In this document: positions 18,086 to 27,437 of the stretch, piece after piece
Layout of the letters: the number at the start of each line of letters is the position of its first letter
Numbering within the stretch: the stretch's first letter is position 1
Source: Leptospiraceae bacterium
GTDB taxonomy: Bacteria; Spirochaetota; Leptospiria; Leptospirales; Leptonemataceae
Reading direction: 5' to 3'
Assembly: GCA_002717505.1 (NCBI GenBank)
Contig: PBEB01000014.1
Location: 1-64,000, forward strand
DNA length: 64,000 bases
Position numbers and translations under genes: made by a program
The notes under the pieces: model-generated
Seen by the model: only the letters and a program-made list of their open reading frames with translations
The model's database searches: none
Told to the model about the DNA's origin: nothing

Positions 18086-19087
18086 CTAACCTTTGAGTGG
18101 AACCCAATGATCGCCAAACAATCGCTTCTGGACTTCTCCATTTTCGTAGATTTCAAAATCCAGCTTACCGATCCTGCGATAGAACATTGTTACAAAAGAT
18201 GAGGTGATAACAATGAAGAAGGAGTAGAGGATTGGAAGCCAGAGCATCCCCGCGAGCAATTGAGCCGAATCCGCAAAGCTGAAAGTAACAATGCCTACAG
18301 CCAGAGGTCCGTTCTGAATGCCTGTCTCCAGGGATACCGTTCTTCGATGTCGCTTATCCAGTCTAAGGACACTGGACAGCAAATATCCGAAGAGCATCCC
18401 ACCCATGCCTACTCCAATGGCAGCGATGTATGTCTGCCAGCTGGTTTCTGCCATCAGGCATCGCTTGTAACCATCGCCCAGAAAGGTGCCCACAAGAAAT
18501 AGAATCACAATGATTCCCATAAAACTTGCCGTATCTTCTGCGGCCTTGGCCCAGCCTGGAGAATACTTTCGCAGTACCATGCCCAGAACGACGGGAAGAA
18601 GAACCGCAACCAGACTTACAATGATCTTCGCTGTGGGGATGGCGAACTCACCATCTCCGGGAAGGTTAATCTGACTGGCGAACCTGGCACCGTAGTTATC
18701 CAGAATCAACGGAGTCATGGCAACAGCCGCGATCGTAGAAAAGGTGGTCATAGTAATCGATAGTGCAACATCGCCTCTAGAAAAATAGGCGAACATGTTG
18801 GATGTCGTTCCTGCCGGCAACGAACCCACCAGAATTAAGGCAATGGCCAACATTGGATCCAGATCCAGCCAGATTGCCAACCCAAGGGCTACCAGCGGCA
18901 TTACGCCAAACTGAGAAGCAAAACCGATCAAGACTCCCTTGGGATCTTTGGTGAAGTACTTGAAGTTTTGGAAGGTAAGGCCGGAGCCCATACCAAACAT
19001 AATTACCAGAATCATTATACCCAGCAGAGCTTCCTGCAGCGGATTGATCATCTGGTAATCCGCAGGTATATTGCATGCTTCCATCAT
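18086..19087 (-). CDS. Bile acid:sodium symporter (BASS) family transporter
   Basis: This 333-residue inner-membrane protein of the BASS/SLC10 superfamily has eight to ten helices. Signature segments are MFGMGSGLTFQNFKYF near residue 40, VGSLPAGTTSNMFAYFSRGDVALS (about 87-110) and the second inverted-repeat GIQNGPLAVGIVTFSF near 260, the crossing helices that hold Na+ and substrate. AGGAG precedes tandem ATG codons at 19087/19084. It follows the acyl-CoA synthetase gene on the same strand by 103 bases with stem-loops between. The substrate may be an organic anion; bile acid itself is not implied. Confidence 0.87.
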   Translation of the reverse strand: MMEACNIPADYQMINPLQEALLGIMILVIMFGMGSGLTFQNFKYFTKDPKGVLIGFASQFGVMPLVALGLAIWLDLDPMLAIALILVGSLPAGTTSNMFAYFSRGDVALSITMTTFSTIAAVAMTPLILDNYGARFASQINLPGDGEFAIPTAKIIVSLVAVLLPVVLGMVLRKYSPGWAKAAEDTASFMGIIVILFLVGTFLGDGYKRCLMAETSWQTYIAAIGVGMGGMLFGYLLSSVLRLDKRHRRTVSLETGIQNGPLAVGIVTFSFADSAQLLAGMLWLPILYSFFIVITSSFVTMFYRRIGKLDFEIYENGEVQKRLFGDHWVPLKG

Positions 19088-19125
19088 GGACTTATTCTCC
19101 TTTCGCAGAACATTACTTTTTATAT

Positions 19126-19184
19126 GGTCCCATTCCCCTGAAAGGGACCTGCTCCAGGATTCTTCTTATTCGGAAGAATCCTGG
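19126..19184 (-). other. Two stem-loops between acyl-CoA synthetase and transporter genes
   Basis: One perfect 12-bp inverted repeat (CCAGGATTCTTC 19154-19165 / GAAGAATCCTGG 19173-19184, 7-base loop) and one 6-bp repeat (GGTCCC 19126-19131 / GGGACC 19144-19149) fill the gap. On the minus strand neither has a clear U-run, so they may stabilise or attenuate a shared transcript rather than terminate it. Confidence 0.6.
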
Positions 19185-19190
19185 ATCGTA

Positions 19191-21128
19191 TTATTTAGTG
19201 GCCTTGCTCTTCTCCGAGGGCGTTCGGCCGTACATTTCATCGATTAGATGTTGATATTTGTCGGTAATCACATGGCGCCTGAGCGACAATTTTGCCGTCA
19301 ATTCGTCCGCGGCCTCAAAGGGCTTGGGCAAGAGCTTGAATGTGTTCACTCTTTCGAAGCTCTTAAAGCCATTTTCCGCAGAGATCTCTTGCTTGATAGC
19401 CTGAGAAATCTTCGACTCCACTTCCGGATGATCCGCCAGTTCGGAAACGCTCATAGAGTCATATCCGATGGACTGGAAACCTTCCACCGAAGGAACAATC
19501 AATGCCCCCAGGCTTTTTTCATCCTGCCCCACAACCATTACATGGTCTACAAGCGGAGACTGCAGAAGTCGGTTCTCTATTGGAACCGGCTCTACGTTTT
19601 CGCCGCTGGCCAACACAATGGTGTCTTTGGAACGGCCCAGGATTTTCAGACAATCATTGAAAGTCATCATACCGATGTCGCCGGTATTCATCCAGCCATC
19701 CTTCATGACTTTATCTGTGGCTTCCTGGTTCTTGTAATAGCCGCGCATTACAATAGGCCCGCGCACATGGATTTCTCCACGCAGTCCCCTTCCGTTATGG
19801 GGGTTTTTGGAATTGGGATACAGCACATCCCCGTGGTTTAGATCCACTATGCGAATCTCCACACCCTCAAGCACTGGACCAACCGTTTCGATAATCAGCT
19901 TGTTTACCGTACGGGCCGTAATGGGTCCTGCAGTTTCTGTCATCCCGTAGCCTTCCAGTACCGGAATTCCTACGTAGTTGAAAAACTGATCCACGTGTCG
20001 AGGAAGGGCCCCTCCACCGGAAATACTGGCCTTGAGACTGGCTCCTGCCGCCTGACGAATTCGTTCCAGGACAGCAACGTTGAAGAATCCGTAAAGAGGC
20101 GTTACCAGAAGCCAGCGAACTAGATGCAACAACCATCCCAGAGAAAACAAAATGGGGTTCGGTTTATGCAAATGCACCCTTCGATTCTTCAGATAGAACA
20201 GCGAATTCTTATAGATCTCTGCCAGACCATATCCGGTATGAAACAGAAATCGTCTTACCGGATGAGCGGCCTGAGCATTATCCAGGATTCGCATATAGAG
20301 CACTTCCCAGAGACGTGGGGCCGATCCCATAAAGGTAGGCTGCACATTCTTCAGGTCGTCTCCAAGCATGCGAATGCTCGAGTAATAAGTAGAGCACCCT
20401 CGGGCTACGGAGAACATTTCCAGAGCGCGCTCAAAGATATGCCATACCGGCAAAATGCTCAATGCGCGATCATGCGGACCAAGATCCACTGGAATACAAT
20501 CAATCATATACATGATGTTACTGTGTTGTAACATCACTCCTTTGGGAGCTCCTGTAGTTCCGGATGTATAGATGATAGTGGACAGATCCTCTGGCTGTAC
20601 CTGACCCGCCCGTTCTTCGGCTCGACGATCTCCCTCTTTGCGTAGAGCTCGCCCTTTTTCGATGAGATCCTTGAGATGCAGAACACCTTCAGGAGCTTCT
20701 TGCTCCAGGTTCATCAAAATATAAGTTTCCACGGCCGGCAGTTCTGACTTCAGAGCTGAGACCCTTTTCCAGATCTCTACATTCTCTATGAAGCAGATGC
20801 GAACATCAGCATGCGGGAGAATGTAAGTAATGTCGGAATCTGTAAGATCTGTTCCCCGGGGCACATCAGCGGCCCCGGCCAGCTGAATACCACAGTTACT
20901 AATGATCCATTCGATTCTGTTATCGGCGATGAGACCGACGTGCTCCCCTCGTTCCAGACCCATGTCGATTAAGGAGGTGGCCAGACAGGCACCTTCTTCG
21001 TAGAGTTCCCCGAACGTTGTGGGCTTCCAGAGTCTGGACTTCAGTCGCGTGCCAAAAGCTACTCTCTTTTCGTGAACCTGGGCCGCTTTTAAAAACAGCT
21101 CCGCCGCTGTACCGGCTTTAACTTCCAT
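19191..21128 (-). CDS. Long-chain fatty acyl-CoA synthetase (AMP-forming), paralogue 1
   Basis: This 645-residue enzyme activates fatty acids to acyl-CoA through an acyl-adenylate. The ATP-binding P-loop is YTSGTTGAPKGVMLQ (about 176-190), followed by SILPVWHIFERA, the adenylate motif GYGMTETAG, and MNTGDIG with the conserved Asp. The C-terminal domain has GRSKDTIVLASGENVEP. Length and the internal bulky linker fit FadD15-type long-chain synthetases. I start at ATG 21128 because AGGAGGAG precedes it; the open frame reaches 21173. It lies downstream of a paralogue in the same direction. Confidence 0.93.
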   Translation of the reverse strand: MEVKAGTAAELFLKAAQVHEKRVAFGTRLKSRLWKPTTFGELYEEGACLATSLIDMGLERGEHVGLIADNRIEWIISNCGIQLAGAADVPRGTDLTDSDITYILPHADVRICFIENVEIWKRVSALKSELPAVETYILMNLEQEAPEGVLHLKDLIEKGRALRKEGDRRAEERAGQVQPEDLSTIIYTSGTTGAPKGVMLQHSNIMYMIDCIPVDLGPHDRALSILPVWHIFERALEMFSVARGCSTYYSSIRMLGDDLKNVQPTFMGSAPRLWEVLYMRILDNAQAAHPVRRFLFHTGYGLAEIYKNSLFYLKNRRVHLHKPNPILFSLGWLLHLVRWLLVTPLYGFFNVAVLERIRQAAGASLKASISGGGALPRHVDQFFNYVGIPVLEGYGMTETAGPITARTVNKLIIETVGPVLEGVEIRIVDLNHGDVLYPNSKNPHNGRGLRGEIHVRGPIVMRGYYKNQEATDKVMKDGWMNTGDIGMMTFNDCLKILGRSKDTIVLASGENVEPVPIENRLLQSPLVDHVMVVGQDEKSLGALIVPSVEGFQSIGYDSMSVSELADHPEVESKISQAIKQEISAENGFKSFERVNTFKLLPKPFEAADELTAKLSLRRHVITDKYQHLIDEMYGRTPSEKSKATK

Positions 21129-21209
21129 TGAACTTCTCCTCCTGATACCCTTTCTTCTTCGAAAGGGACACACCGGACTTTCGTCCTGCGAATTCCTATT
21201 TATTGCTAC

Positions 21210-21233
21210 CTGCTACCCGTTACAAAGTAGCAG
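21210..21233 (-). other. Stem-loop between the two acyl-CoA synthetase genes
   Basis: CTGCTAC (21210-21216) pairs with GTAGCAG (21227-21233) around a 10-base loop. No U-run follows on the minus strand; it may be an mRNA processing or stability element. Confidence 0.4.
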
Positions 21234-21288
21234 ATATTTCAATTAATCGTCTATGCCACAAGCTCCGGGCACCAATTACCCCGGCGCC

Positions 21289-21315
21289 TTTATACCTGAA
21301 TCCATCAGGTATAAA
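21289..21315 (-). other. Perfect 11-bp hairpin overlapping the stop codon of synthetase 2
   Basis: TTTATACCTGA (21289-21299) pairs with TCAGGTATAAA (21305-21315) around a 5-base loop. The final sense codons and the TGA stop (21305-21307 on the minus strand) form the 5' arm of the hairpin. No poly-U follows, so a classic terminator is unlikely. Confidence 0.7.
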
Positions 21316-23212
21316 GCTCATCGATTTGTTGCCTGAAGTTCTCCTTTATGACAGGCCTCTTCATCTTCAGGGTACGCGTCATTTCTGTATCCTGATCAAA
21401 AGCTCTAGGAGATACATAGAAACAATTACCGGGAATCACTTCAAACGATTTGAAACCTGTCTCTTTGCTTATAAGCCGGGTAATCTCCTTTCGATAGAGA
21501 TCCCGCACCGGCTTACTTGCATCCCAGAGGCCTGTATTCTCCGGGGCTTCCTGTCCCAGGGTTCCGCGAACATTTTCATAGGCCGGAACTATAATGGCAC
21601 CCAGAGTCTTCTTATCATCACCGACTACCATCACCTGGTCTATATACTCGGACTGCAGCAACTTATCTTCAATGGGTACGGGCTCTATGTTTTCCCCCCC
21701 ACCCAGGGCGATGGTATCTTTGGCCCGGCCGGCAAACATCAATTCTCCTCGCCAGTTCAGAGTCATGAGATCCCCGGTATCAAAGAAGCCTTCCTTATCG
21801 AATACTACCTCATTTAACTGCGGTCTCTTATAGTAGCCCATAAGAATTTGTTCGCTCTTCACCCACAGAGAGCCTTTCGCCCCGGGAATGGACGTTACTT
21901 CCTTGCCAGTATCATCTTTCAGTTTGATCTGATAGCCGGCCAGGGGCACTCCAACAGTTCCGGGAGTGGGCTTCTGTAATGTGCGAGAGGAAATAACGGC
22001 GCTGGTCTCGGTCATTCCATAACCTTCCAGCACCAGAATACCAATAGCGGACAGAAATCGATCCACGACGCCGGGCAGGGCGGAACCGCCGGATACAGAA
22101 ACTCTCAGTCTCCCACCCAGGGCGCTGCGAATGGGCGCAAAGATTTTCATAGAAAGCAGTTTGAGGGGTGCAAGCAACACCAGTATAATAAATGCGTAGA
22201 TTCTATAGAAGAAACTTAGAATAAAATTCCGTTTTTGAACCTGATGGTCGAAACCCATCAAGATGGAACGATACTTAAACCAGGTTGCACCCACCGACAG
22301 AAAGAAGTTAAAGATCTTCTGCTTTCCCGCAGATTCCTTCTTTATCTTTCCAATGATTCCGTTATAGATCGATTCCCAGATTCGCGGAACTGATGGAAAA
22401 ATGGTGGGACGAATCTCTTTCAGATCTTCGCGCAGGACATTGATGTCGCTGACGGTAAACTCCATTCCTTTGTAAGCCAACGCATATTCGGCAGCTCTTT
22501 CGAAGGCATGCCAGGGAGGTAACAGGCTTACGGCCACATCGTCGCTACGAAACCCGGTTCTTTTTAGAGTTGTAAGGATGGCATAAATCCAGCCGGACTG
22601 AGAAAGCATTACTCCCTTGGGCTCCCCGGTGGTTCCGCTGGTGTAGATCAGGGTGGCCAGGGCCTTCGGATCCACCGACTGCACGGATCTGGATACAATA
22701 GCAGAATCTCTGGACAATGCAGTACGTCCCTTTTCCGCCAGAGCGCCCAGTGAATGAGGCCCATCCGCCAGCTCCAGATGGTCGTCTTCCATGAAATAGA
22801 TGGTCTTCACGGTAGGGATTTTGCCTGCCATGGATTTCAACCGATCCATGTCCTTCTTCTTCTGAACTATGGCAAAACTGGACTCCGAATGGTTCGCGAT
22901 ATAGGATATATCTTCATCGGTAACATCGGTGCCACGAGGCACACTGACGGCTCCGGCACCAGTTATAGCAGCATCGGTTACCAGCCAGTTGCTTGAGGTG
23001 TCGCACAGATATAATACTCGATCTCCAGGCTTCAGACCGGACTCCAGTAACCCGGCCAGGAGCTGATCACAGAGCTCCTTCAGCTGCCGATAGGTACGGC
23101 CTCGAATCTTTCCATCCGGCATTCTTCGCTTGAAGGTCTCTTTGTCTGGATGCTGATTGGCAGCAAGTTCCAGAATTCCGTAGAAAGTATTTGGGGCGCC
23201 ATCGGAATTCAT
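21305..23212 (-). CDS. Long-chain fatty acyl-CoA synthetase (AMP-forming), paralogue 2
   Basis: The 635-residue enzyme has the same fold and motifs as the neighbour: IYTSGTTGEPKGVMLSQ near residue 190, SLLPPWHAFERA, GYGMTETSA, FDTGDLM and GRAKDTIALGGGENIEP. It therefore catalyses ATP-dependent fatty-acid activation. The acyl-pocket region differs between the two genes (for example SVGATWFKYRSIL here), which suggests different chain preference. ATG 23212 is preceded by an 8-bp inverted repeat rather than a clear Shine-Dalgarno. It is the first gene of a minus-strand run continuing into synthetase 1 and the BASS transporter. Confidence 0.93.
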   Translation of the reverse strand: MNSDGAPNTFYGILELAANQHPDKETFKRRMPDGKIRGRTYRQLKELCDQLLAGLLESGLKPGDRVLYLCDTSSNWLVTDAAITGAGAVSVPRGTDVTDEDISYIANHSESSFAIVQKKKDMDRLKSMAGKIPTVKTIYFMEDDHLELADGPHSLGALAEKGRTALSRDSAIVSRSVQSVDPKALATLIYTSGTTGEPKGVMLSQSGWIYAILTTLKRTGFRSDDVAVSLLPPWHAFERAAEYALAYKGMEFTVSDINVLREDLKEIRPTIFPSVPRIWESIYNGIIGKIKKESAGKQKIFNFFLSVGATWFKYRSILMGFDHQVQKRNFILSFFYRIYAFIILVLLAPLKLLSMKIFAPIRSALGGRLRVSVSGGSALPGVVDRFLSAIGILVLEGYGMTETSAVISSRTLQKPTPGTVGVPLAGYQIKLKDDTGKEVTSIPGAKGSLWVKSEQILMGYYKRPQLNEVVFDKEGFFDTGDLMTLNWRGELMFAGRAKDTIALGGGENIEPVPIEDKLLQSEYIDQVMVVGDDKKTLGAIIVPAYENVRGTLGQEAPENTGLWDASKPVRDLYRKEITRLISKETGFKSFEVIPGNCFYVSPRAFDQDTEMTRTLKMKRPVIKENFRQQIDELYT

Positions 23213-23213
23213 T

Positions 23214-23236
23214 CAGTGCATTTTAGGTATGCACTG
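23214..23236. promoter_or_regulatory. Inverted repeat just upstream of synthetase 2
   Basis: CAGTGCAT (23214-23221) and ATGCACTG (23229-23236) form an 8-bp inverted repeat with a 7-base spacer, immediately before the start codon of synthetase 2. It could be a repressor site or a leader hairpin that masks initiation. Confidence 0.5.
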
Positions 23237-23342
23237 GGTCGGGCAAGCAGATTTTCCCTTTCACCTCTCCTGGACTGGATTTCCTGAAAGATTACTTGCC
23301 GGTTTAGAAGAACGAAATGCTCATTAATATAAGAGGAAAGCC

Positions 23343-23657
23343 ATGGAAAAAACATTACCTCCCTCCTTCGACGAACTGCTAAAGAGTCATGATCGACCGG
23401 TGCTGGTGGATTTCTGGGCCCCCTGGTGCGGACCGTGTAAGACCGTAGCGCCGGTTCTGCAGGAACTGGCCCGAGAATGGAAAGGTCGGGTGACGGTGAT
23501 CAAAATCAACACAGACGAAAAGCCAGACATCGCTTCTCGTTTTCAGATTACCGGAATACCCACTCTGATTCTATTCAAGAATGGTCAACCGGTACATCGC
23601 ATTTCAGGAGCACTGCCCCTGGATCAATTAAAGGCTCAATTTCAGGGCTTTCTTTAG
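23343..23657 (+). CDS. trxA: Thioredoxin
   Basis: This 104-residue cytoplasmic thiol-disulphide reductant has the whole thioredoxin fold. [20 protein letters not shown] holds the redox pair WCGPC (28-32), followed by [18 protein letters not shown], the cis-proline segment [11 protein letters not shown] and the closing GAL helix. AGAGGAAAG before the ATG is a good ribosome binding site. Divergent from synthetase 2 and convergent with the TauE-type gene, so it is probably transcribed alone. Confidence 0.95.
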   Translation: MEKTLPPSFDELLKSHDRPVLVDFWAPWCGPCKTVAPVLQELAREWKGRVTVIKINTDEKPDIASRFQITGIPTLILFKNGQPVHRISGALPLDQLKAQFQGFL

Positions 23658-23707
23658 GAGATAGCCGAGAACTTAGAACATAGAGCGCCCTGCGAAGCCT
23701 GGACAAA

Positions 23708-24496
23708 TCAAGAAGTCTGGCCCAGGACTCCAAGAATCATAGAAAGCCCAAGTAGAACCAGTAACGATGCTACGGTGATTTGAATTGTCCGGATGGTTAC
23801 CTTTTTCAGGAACTTTTTTCCCAGCATCGCTCCCATAAACGCTGCCAGCACTGCCACCAGCAGCACTGTCAGGTTTGCTTCGGCCAGGCGATCCCCCATT
23901 TCCAGGCTGTATACCGTGATGCGACCAAGATCCACGGCGCAAGCAATGGCGATGCCCGAAGCGATGAATGCTTCCCGAGAAAGCCCCTGGCGTAGCAAGA
24001 AGACGCTCCGCAAGGCACCTTGATGTCCGGAAAGACCGCCAAAGAAACCGCTTATGGCGCCTCCCAGAAATAAATGTGATTTCCCTTCGGACTTTTTAGG
24101 AACTACCAGTTCGAAGAATGCAAAGAAAATCAGCAGGCAACCCATAATCGCACCGAGATAGCTTACAGTAAAATCATGGTCCTCAAGGCTCCAGGAATAA
24201 AGGGGCTCTTGAAGAGCGCCCAGTAGCGTCAAAAAATGGGCTCCAAGAATAGCCATCAGTATTGCGGGCAATCCAAAGGCCATAACCACTTTCCAGTTCA
24301 TATGCTTTCGCATTAGAGCAAACTTAAATAGATTGTTGGAAAGATGAACGATGGCAGTGAGGGCGACGGATAAATCCAGAGGGAAAAAGAAAGCAAAGGC
24401 GGGCAATAGGATAGTGCCCAGTCCAAAACCGGAAAAGAACGTTAGCAGCGATGCGAAGACAGCCACCAGAGCTACTACAATGTACACAGGTTCCAT
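23708..24496 (-). CDS. TauE/SafE family membrane exporter
   Basis: This 262-residue integral membrane protein has about eight helices in two repeats. The N-terminal repeat has FFSGFGLGTILLPAFAFFFP and the second has GGAISGFFGGLSGHQGALRS, both family signatures of TauE/SafE (DUF81) carriers. Members export sulphite, sulphoacetate or related organic anions, but the substrate cannot be told here. No sulphur gene is adjacent. Confidence 0.88.
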   Translation of the reverse strand: MEPVYIVVALVAVFASLLTFFSGFGLGTILLPAFAFFFPLDLSVALTAIVHLSNNLFKFALMRKHMNWKVVMAFGLPAILMAILGAHFLTLLGALQEPLYSWSLEDHDFTVSYLGAIMGCLLIFFAFFELVVPKKSEGKSHLFLGGAISGFFGGLSGHQGALRSVFLLRQGLSREAFIASGIAIACAVDLGRITVYSLEMGDRLAEANLTVLLVAVLAAFMGAMLGKKFLKKVTIRTIQITVASLLVLLGLSMILGVLGQTS

Positions 24497-24571
24497 AGTT
24501 CAGTCCCGAAATCAGTTTACTCCAAGCAGGCTTCCTCCGGACGAGTAAGGGAGGGCCATCCACTCAGAAGC

Positions 24572-25420
24572 TCAGGCCTTCTGAAACAGAAGAACCATGT
24601 ATGCCTTGTATTGCGAGAAGATGTCAGACCCTTGATTGGAATACTTTACATGCAGCTTCTTGATCTTTTTTCCAAACATCCATCCCAGAATTTTATAGAT
24701 GATAGGATATCTTCGCTGCACGATTTCAAAAATACCTTCGAACACAGGAAAAATCTTCTCGGTAATAGTTTCCTGATACAGATCCATGGTGGGCGCCACG
24801 AATTTAGTGATATCTACTTTCTTTTTCAGCTTGAAACCATGATTGGCGGCTTCCTGAAGGAAATAATCCAGCGGATGCCCTGACTTGCTCAGACCCGGCC
24901 GGTCCAGCTCTTTGATGCGAAAGAAGTCTGCCACAAGAACATAGCCTTTAGGCTTCAGAAAAGCCCCGCTCTGTTTCCACCCTTCTTCCACTTTGATATA
25001 CTGACAGGATTCGCTCATCAGTACCATGTCAAAAGGGGCCAGCCCGGCCGTCGCTGGGTCCAGGTTTTCGTATAGATCAGTGATGGTAGCTACCTTACCA
25101 TTCGTGTTTTCCAGAGTCTTTTCGATTAAATAAGGATCTGGAGCCAGACAGGTAACGTCATATCTCTTCTTTACCAGCTGCGTGGCTACTCCACCGGTTC
25201 CGCAACCGACATCGAATACTCGCCTGGTCCCAGCCGGAATATACTTTAGAAGATTGCGAACATAGGCATCCTGTGCAGAAGGCAGAGTCTGCAACGTAGG
25301 TTTTTTTCCTTTTTCAAAGTAGCCGTAATGCAAATGCTCCACGCCAAACAACTTGTGTCCCAGACGGAGGGCTATATCATTGTAATAAGATTTCTTGTGA
25401 GAATGTTTCTTTGCAGCCAT
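24572..25420 (-). CDS. SAM-dependent methyltransferase (sterol/tocopherol-type)
   Basis: This 282-residue class I methyltransferase has motif I RVFDVGCGTGGVATQL (about 67-82), DVTCLAPDP as motif II, DMVLMSESCQYI and a FLKPKGYVLVADFFR post-motif strand. The order and the LHYGYFEKGKK segment before the SAM site resemble small-molecule C- or O-methyltransferases such as the tocopherol, sterol or cyclopropane-type groups. The Lys-rich C-terminus and YQETITEKIFPVFEGIFEI region are unassigned. Divergent from rppH. Substrate unknown. Confidence 0.8.
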   Translation of the reverse strand: MAAKKHSHKKSYYNDIALRLGHKLFGVEHLHYGYFEKGKKPTLQTLPSAQDAYVRNLLKYIPAGTRRVFDVGCGTGGVATQLVKKRYDVTCLAPDPYLIEKTLENTNGKVATITDLYENLDPATAGLAPFDMVLMSESCQYIKVEEGWKQSGAFLKPKGYVLVADFFRIKELDRPGLSKSGHPLDYFLQEAANHGFKLKKKVDITKFVAPTMDLYQETITEKIFPVFEGIFEIVQRRYPIIYKILGWMFGKKIKKLHVKYSNQGSDIFSQYKAYMVLLFQKA

Positions 25421-25543
25421 GAGTTACTACCCTGGATTATACTGGATTGAACCGGCAGTTTTCTCTCGAACCCTGAAGGCTCAACATAAATTCTGCCCAA
25501 AAATGGCGCGAAGATTCGCTCAAATGCCCCTCAAAGACATTCT

Positions 25544-26011
25544 ATGAGTAAACCCTATAGATTAAATGCCGGAATGATTGTGTTTAACGCCAGTGGCCTG
25601 GTTCTGGCAGGCGACCGAATTCAGTATCCGGGACATTTTCAATTTCCCCAGGGCGGGATCGATGATGGCGAGGAACCCGGGGAGGCAGCCATCCGGGAGC
25701 TCTATGAAGAGCTGGGACTACAACTTAAAGCCCCGGAAGGGGAAATACCGGGATGGCTGACCTATGAATTTCCGGAGGACATCCCTCCCCATCTGAAAAA
25801 GTACCGAGGCCAGAAACAGAAATGGTTCTATTTTCGATGGGATGGAGACCCTGACAGCCTGGATCTGGAAATCCATGAACGGGAATTCAATTCAGTACGC
25901 TGGATGGAGCTTTCCGAACTTGTGAGAAACATCATTCCATTTAAGAAGGATGTCTACAGAGAAATCGAGAAACATGCCCGACGGTTCATCTCGGAACACT
26001 TGCAAAGCTAA
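25544..26011 (+). CDS. rppH: RNA pyrophosphohydrolase
   Basis: This 155-residue Nudix enzyme matches RppH, which removes pyrophosphate from the 5' end of mRNA and starts decay. It begins YRLNAGMIVFNASG, as in RppH orthologues, and has the Nudix box GX5EX7REUXEEXGU at residues 37-59, preceded by PGHFQFPQ. QKQKWFYFRWDGD matches the QxQ/W region of RppH. A diadenosine polyphosphate hydrolase reading is possible but less likely. The start ATG lacks a strong ribosome binding site. Confidence 0.9.
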   Translation: MSKPYRLNAGMIVFNASGLVLAGDRIQYPGHFQFPQGGIDDGEEPGEAAIRELYEELGLQLKAPEGEIPGWLTYEFPEDIPPHLKKYRGQKQKWFYFRWDGDPDSLDLEIHEREFNSVRWMELSELVRNIIPFKKDVYREIEKHARRFISEHLQS

Positions 26012-26153
26012 TTTCAGTTTTCTGTTTCTGGTCCTGACGTGAGAATGATCTGGAGTCCAGGGTTTCCGTACCATCCGATACAGATTAGAACCGATGTCGG
26101 AAAATTTCTTTACAGGGTGCGAAAGAACTGTAATCAAATAGTTTCGCACAAAT

Positions 26154-27437
26154 ATGGAGCCATTTATTCCTCCCGGATTTTCTCTGCCCCTGGCCTGGGG
26201 TATCGACTTCAGTTTGCCCCTGCTGCTGCGCATGGTGCAGAATCTGGAAGGTGTTGAGATTCGGCCGGAGGACCAGAAGATGCTCCGGGATCTCCGAAAA
26301 GAAAGAATACTCTATTGTAGCAATCATCCTACTACAGCGGAGCCGCCAGTGGCCTATGCAGTGGCCAAAACCATGGGCGCTCGATTTCATTACATGGCCT
26401 CTCGACAGGTGTTCGACTGGGGCAACGGGGTTGTAGGACGCCTTATTCAAGGAATTGGTGCTTACTCTGTGCTCGCAGGCACTGCGGATCGCGAAAGCAT
26501 CAAGATGTCCCGATCCATACTTTCGCATCCGGGCGGAAAGCTGGTGGTTTATCCGGAAGGAGAACCTACCAGCGGGGAAAATGACAGCCTTCTTCCTTTG
26601 CAGCCTGGCATTGCACAGATCGGTTTCTGGGGACTTGAGGATGCTCGGAAGATAGATGCCACCGCAGATATCATGGTTTTGCCGGCCTTTGTAAAGTATG
26701 TCTATTCGGGAACAGAAGCCGCCATCAAAGGTGATCTGCATTCATCGCTTAAAAAACTGGAACGAAAGTTAGGAATTGATCCCGAGAACAGAAATCTGCT
26801 TCGAAGATTTTTAACCATCGGACGAGTGCTGCTGGAAAAAGAAGAAGAGATTTATAGCATTTCGCCTGCCTCGCTTACCGATTGGGATTATCGAGTGGGA
26901 CGTGTTCGCCATGCAGTGCTGGACCAGGTGGCTGACCGAATCCAGGTAAAGGGATACAATCGCAATGCAGATGCCATTGAGAAGCTTCGATTTTTGCTCA
27001 GCATTCTGGAAATGATTGCCGTGGAGTACCCCGACCCAAGGCTACCTCAAGTGGACGAGAAAACCATGGAATGGGCCAGAAACGAGTGCGAAAAAGCCTA
27101 CTTGTTTATTGTGACTCGTCCTGAATACCTCATCGCCCATCCATCTACAGAACGGTTCTATGAATGGCTGGGCCGATACGAAACCTATGTTCTGGGAAAA
27201 ACTACGGCGCGAAACCGTAAAGCTCATGTTCGCTTTACCGAGCCTTTATCGCTGGCTCAGTATTACGCGGAGTATAAGAAGAACAGAAAGCAGGGCATTG
27301 AGACTATGCTCACAGATTTGAAGGATTCCCTGGAGCGACTATTGGTAGAATGCCTTCAGCTTTCTCCACCGATTGTTCGCCCCTTCGACGTGGGCGACGA
27401 TCCCATGGGAACTTCTGATCCCGCCAAATCTCCTTAA
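26154..27437 (+). CDS. PlsC-like acyltransferase
   Basis: This 427-residue protein resembles glycerophospholipid acyltransferases. SNHPTTAEPPVAYAVA corresponds to the NHxxxxD/E motif I (with Glu instead of Asp), ASRQVFDW to motif II, and VVYPEGEPTSGEN to motif III FPEGTRS. It is longer than the typical PlsC (about 240 residues), with an extra C-terminal helical region after residue 220. There is no strong transmembrane helix beyond the N-terminal hydrophobic stretch. It may transfer acyl groups to lysophosphatidate or a related lipid; the acceptor is unknown. Confidence 0.75.
   Translation: MEPFIPPGFSLPLAWGIDFSLPLLLRMVQNLEGVEIRPEDQKMLRDLRKERILYCSNHPTTAEPPVAYAVAKTMGARFHYMASRQVFDWGNGVVGRLIQGIGAYSVLAGTADRESIKMSRSILSHPGGKLVVYPEGEPTSGENDSLLPLQPGIAQIGFWGLEDARKIDATADIMVLPAFVKYVYSGTEAAIKGDLHSSLKKLERKLGIDPENRNLLRRFLTIGRVLLEKEEEIYSISPASLTDWDYRVGRVRHAVLDQVADRIQVKGYNRNADAIEKLRFLLSILEMIAVEYPDPRLPQVDEKTMEWARNECEKAYLFIVTRPEYLIAHPSTERFYEWLGRYETYVLGKTTARNRKAHVRFTEPLSLAQYYAEYKKNRKQGIETMLTDLKDSLERLLVECLQLSPPIVRPFDVGDDPMGTSDPAKSP

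Noticed and set aside
21203-21817. 204-codon plus-strand frame overlapping synthetase 2
   Set aside because: Antisense to the C-terminal part of the acyl-CoA synthetase, with no recognisable content.
26085-26741. 218-codon minus-strand frame over the PlsC-like gene
   Set aside because: Shadow of the acyltransferase; no domain and no start signal.
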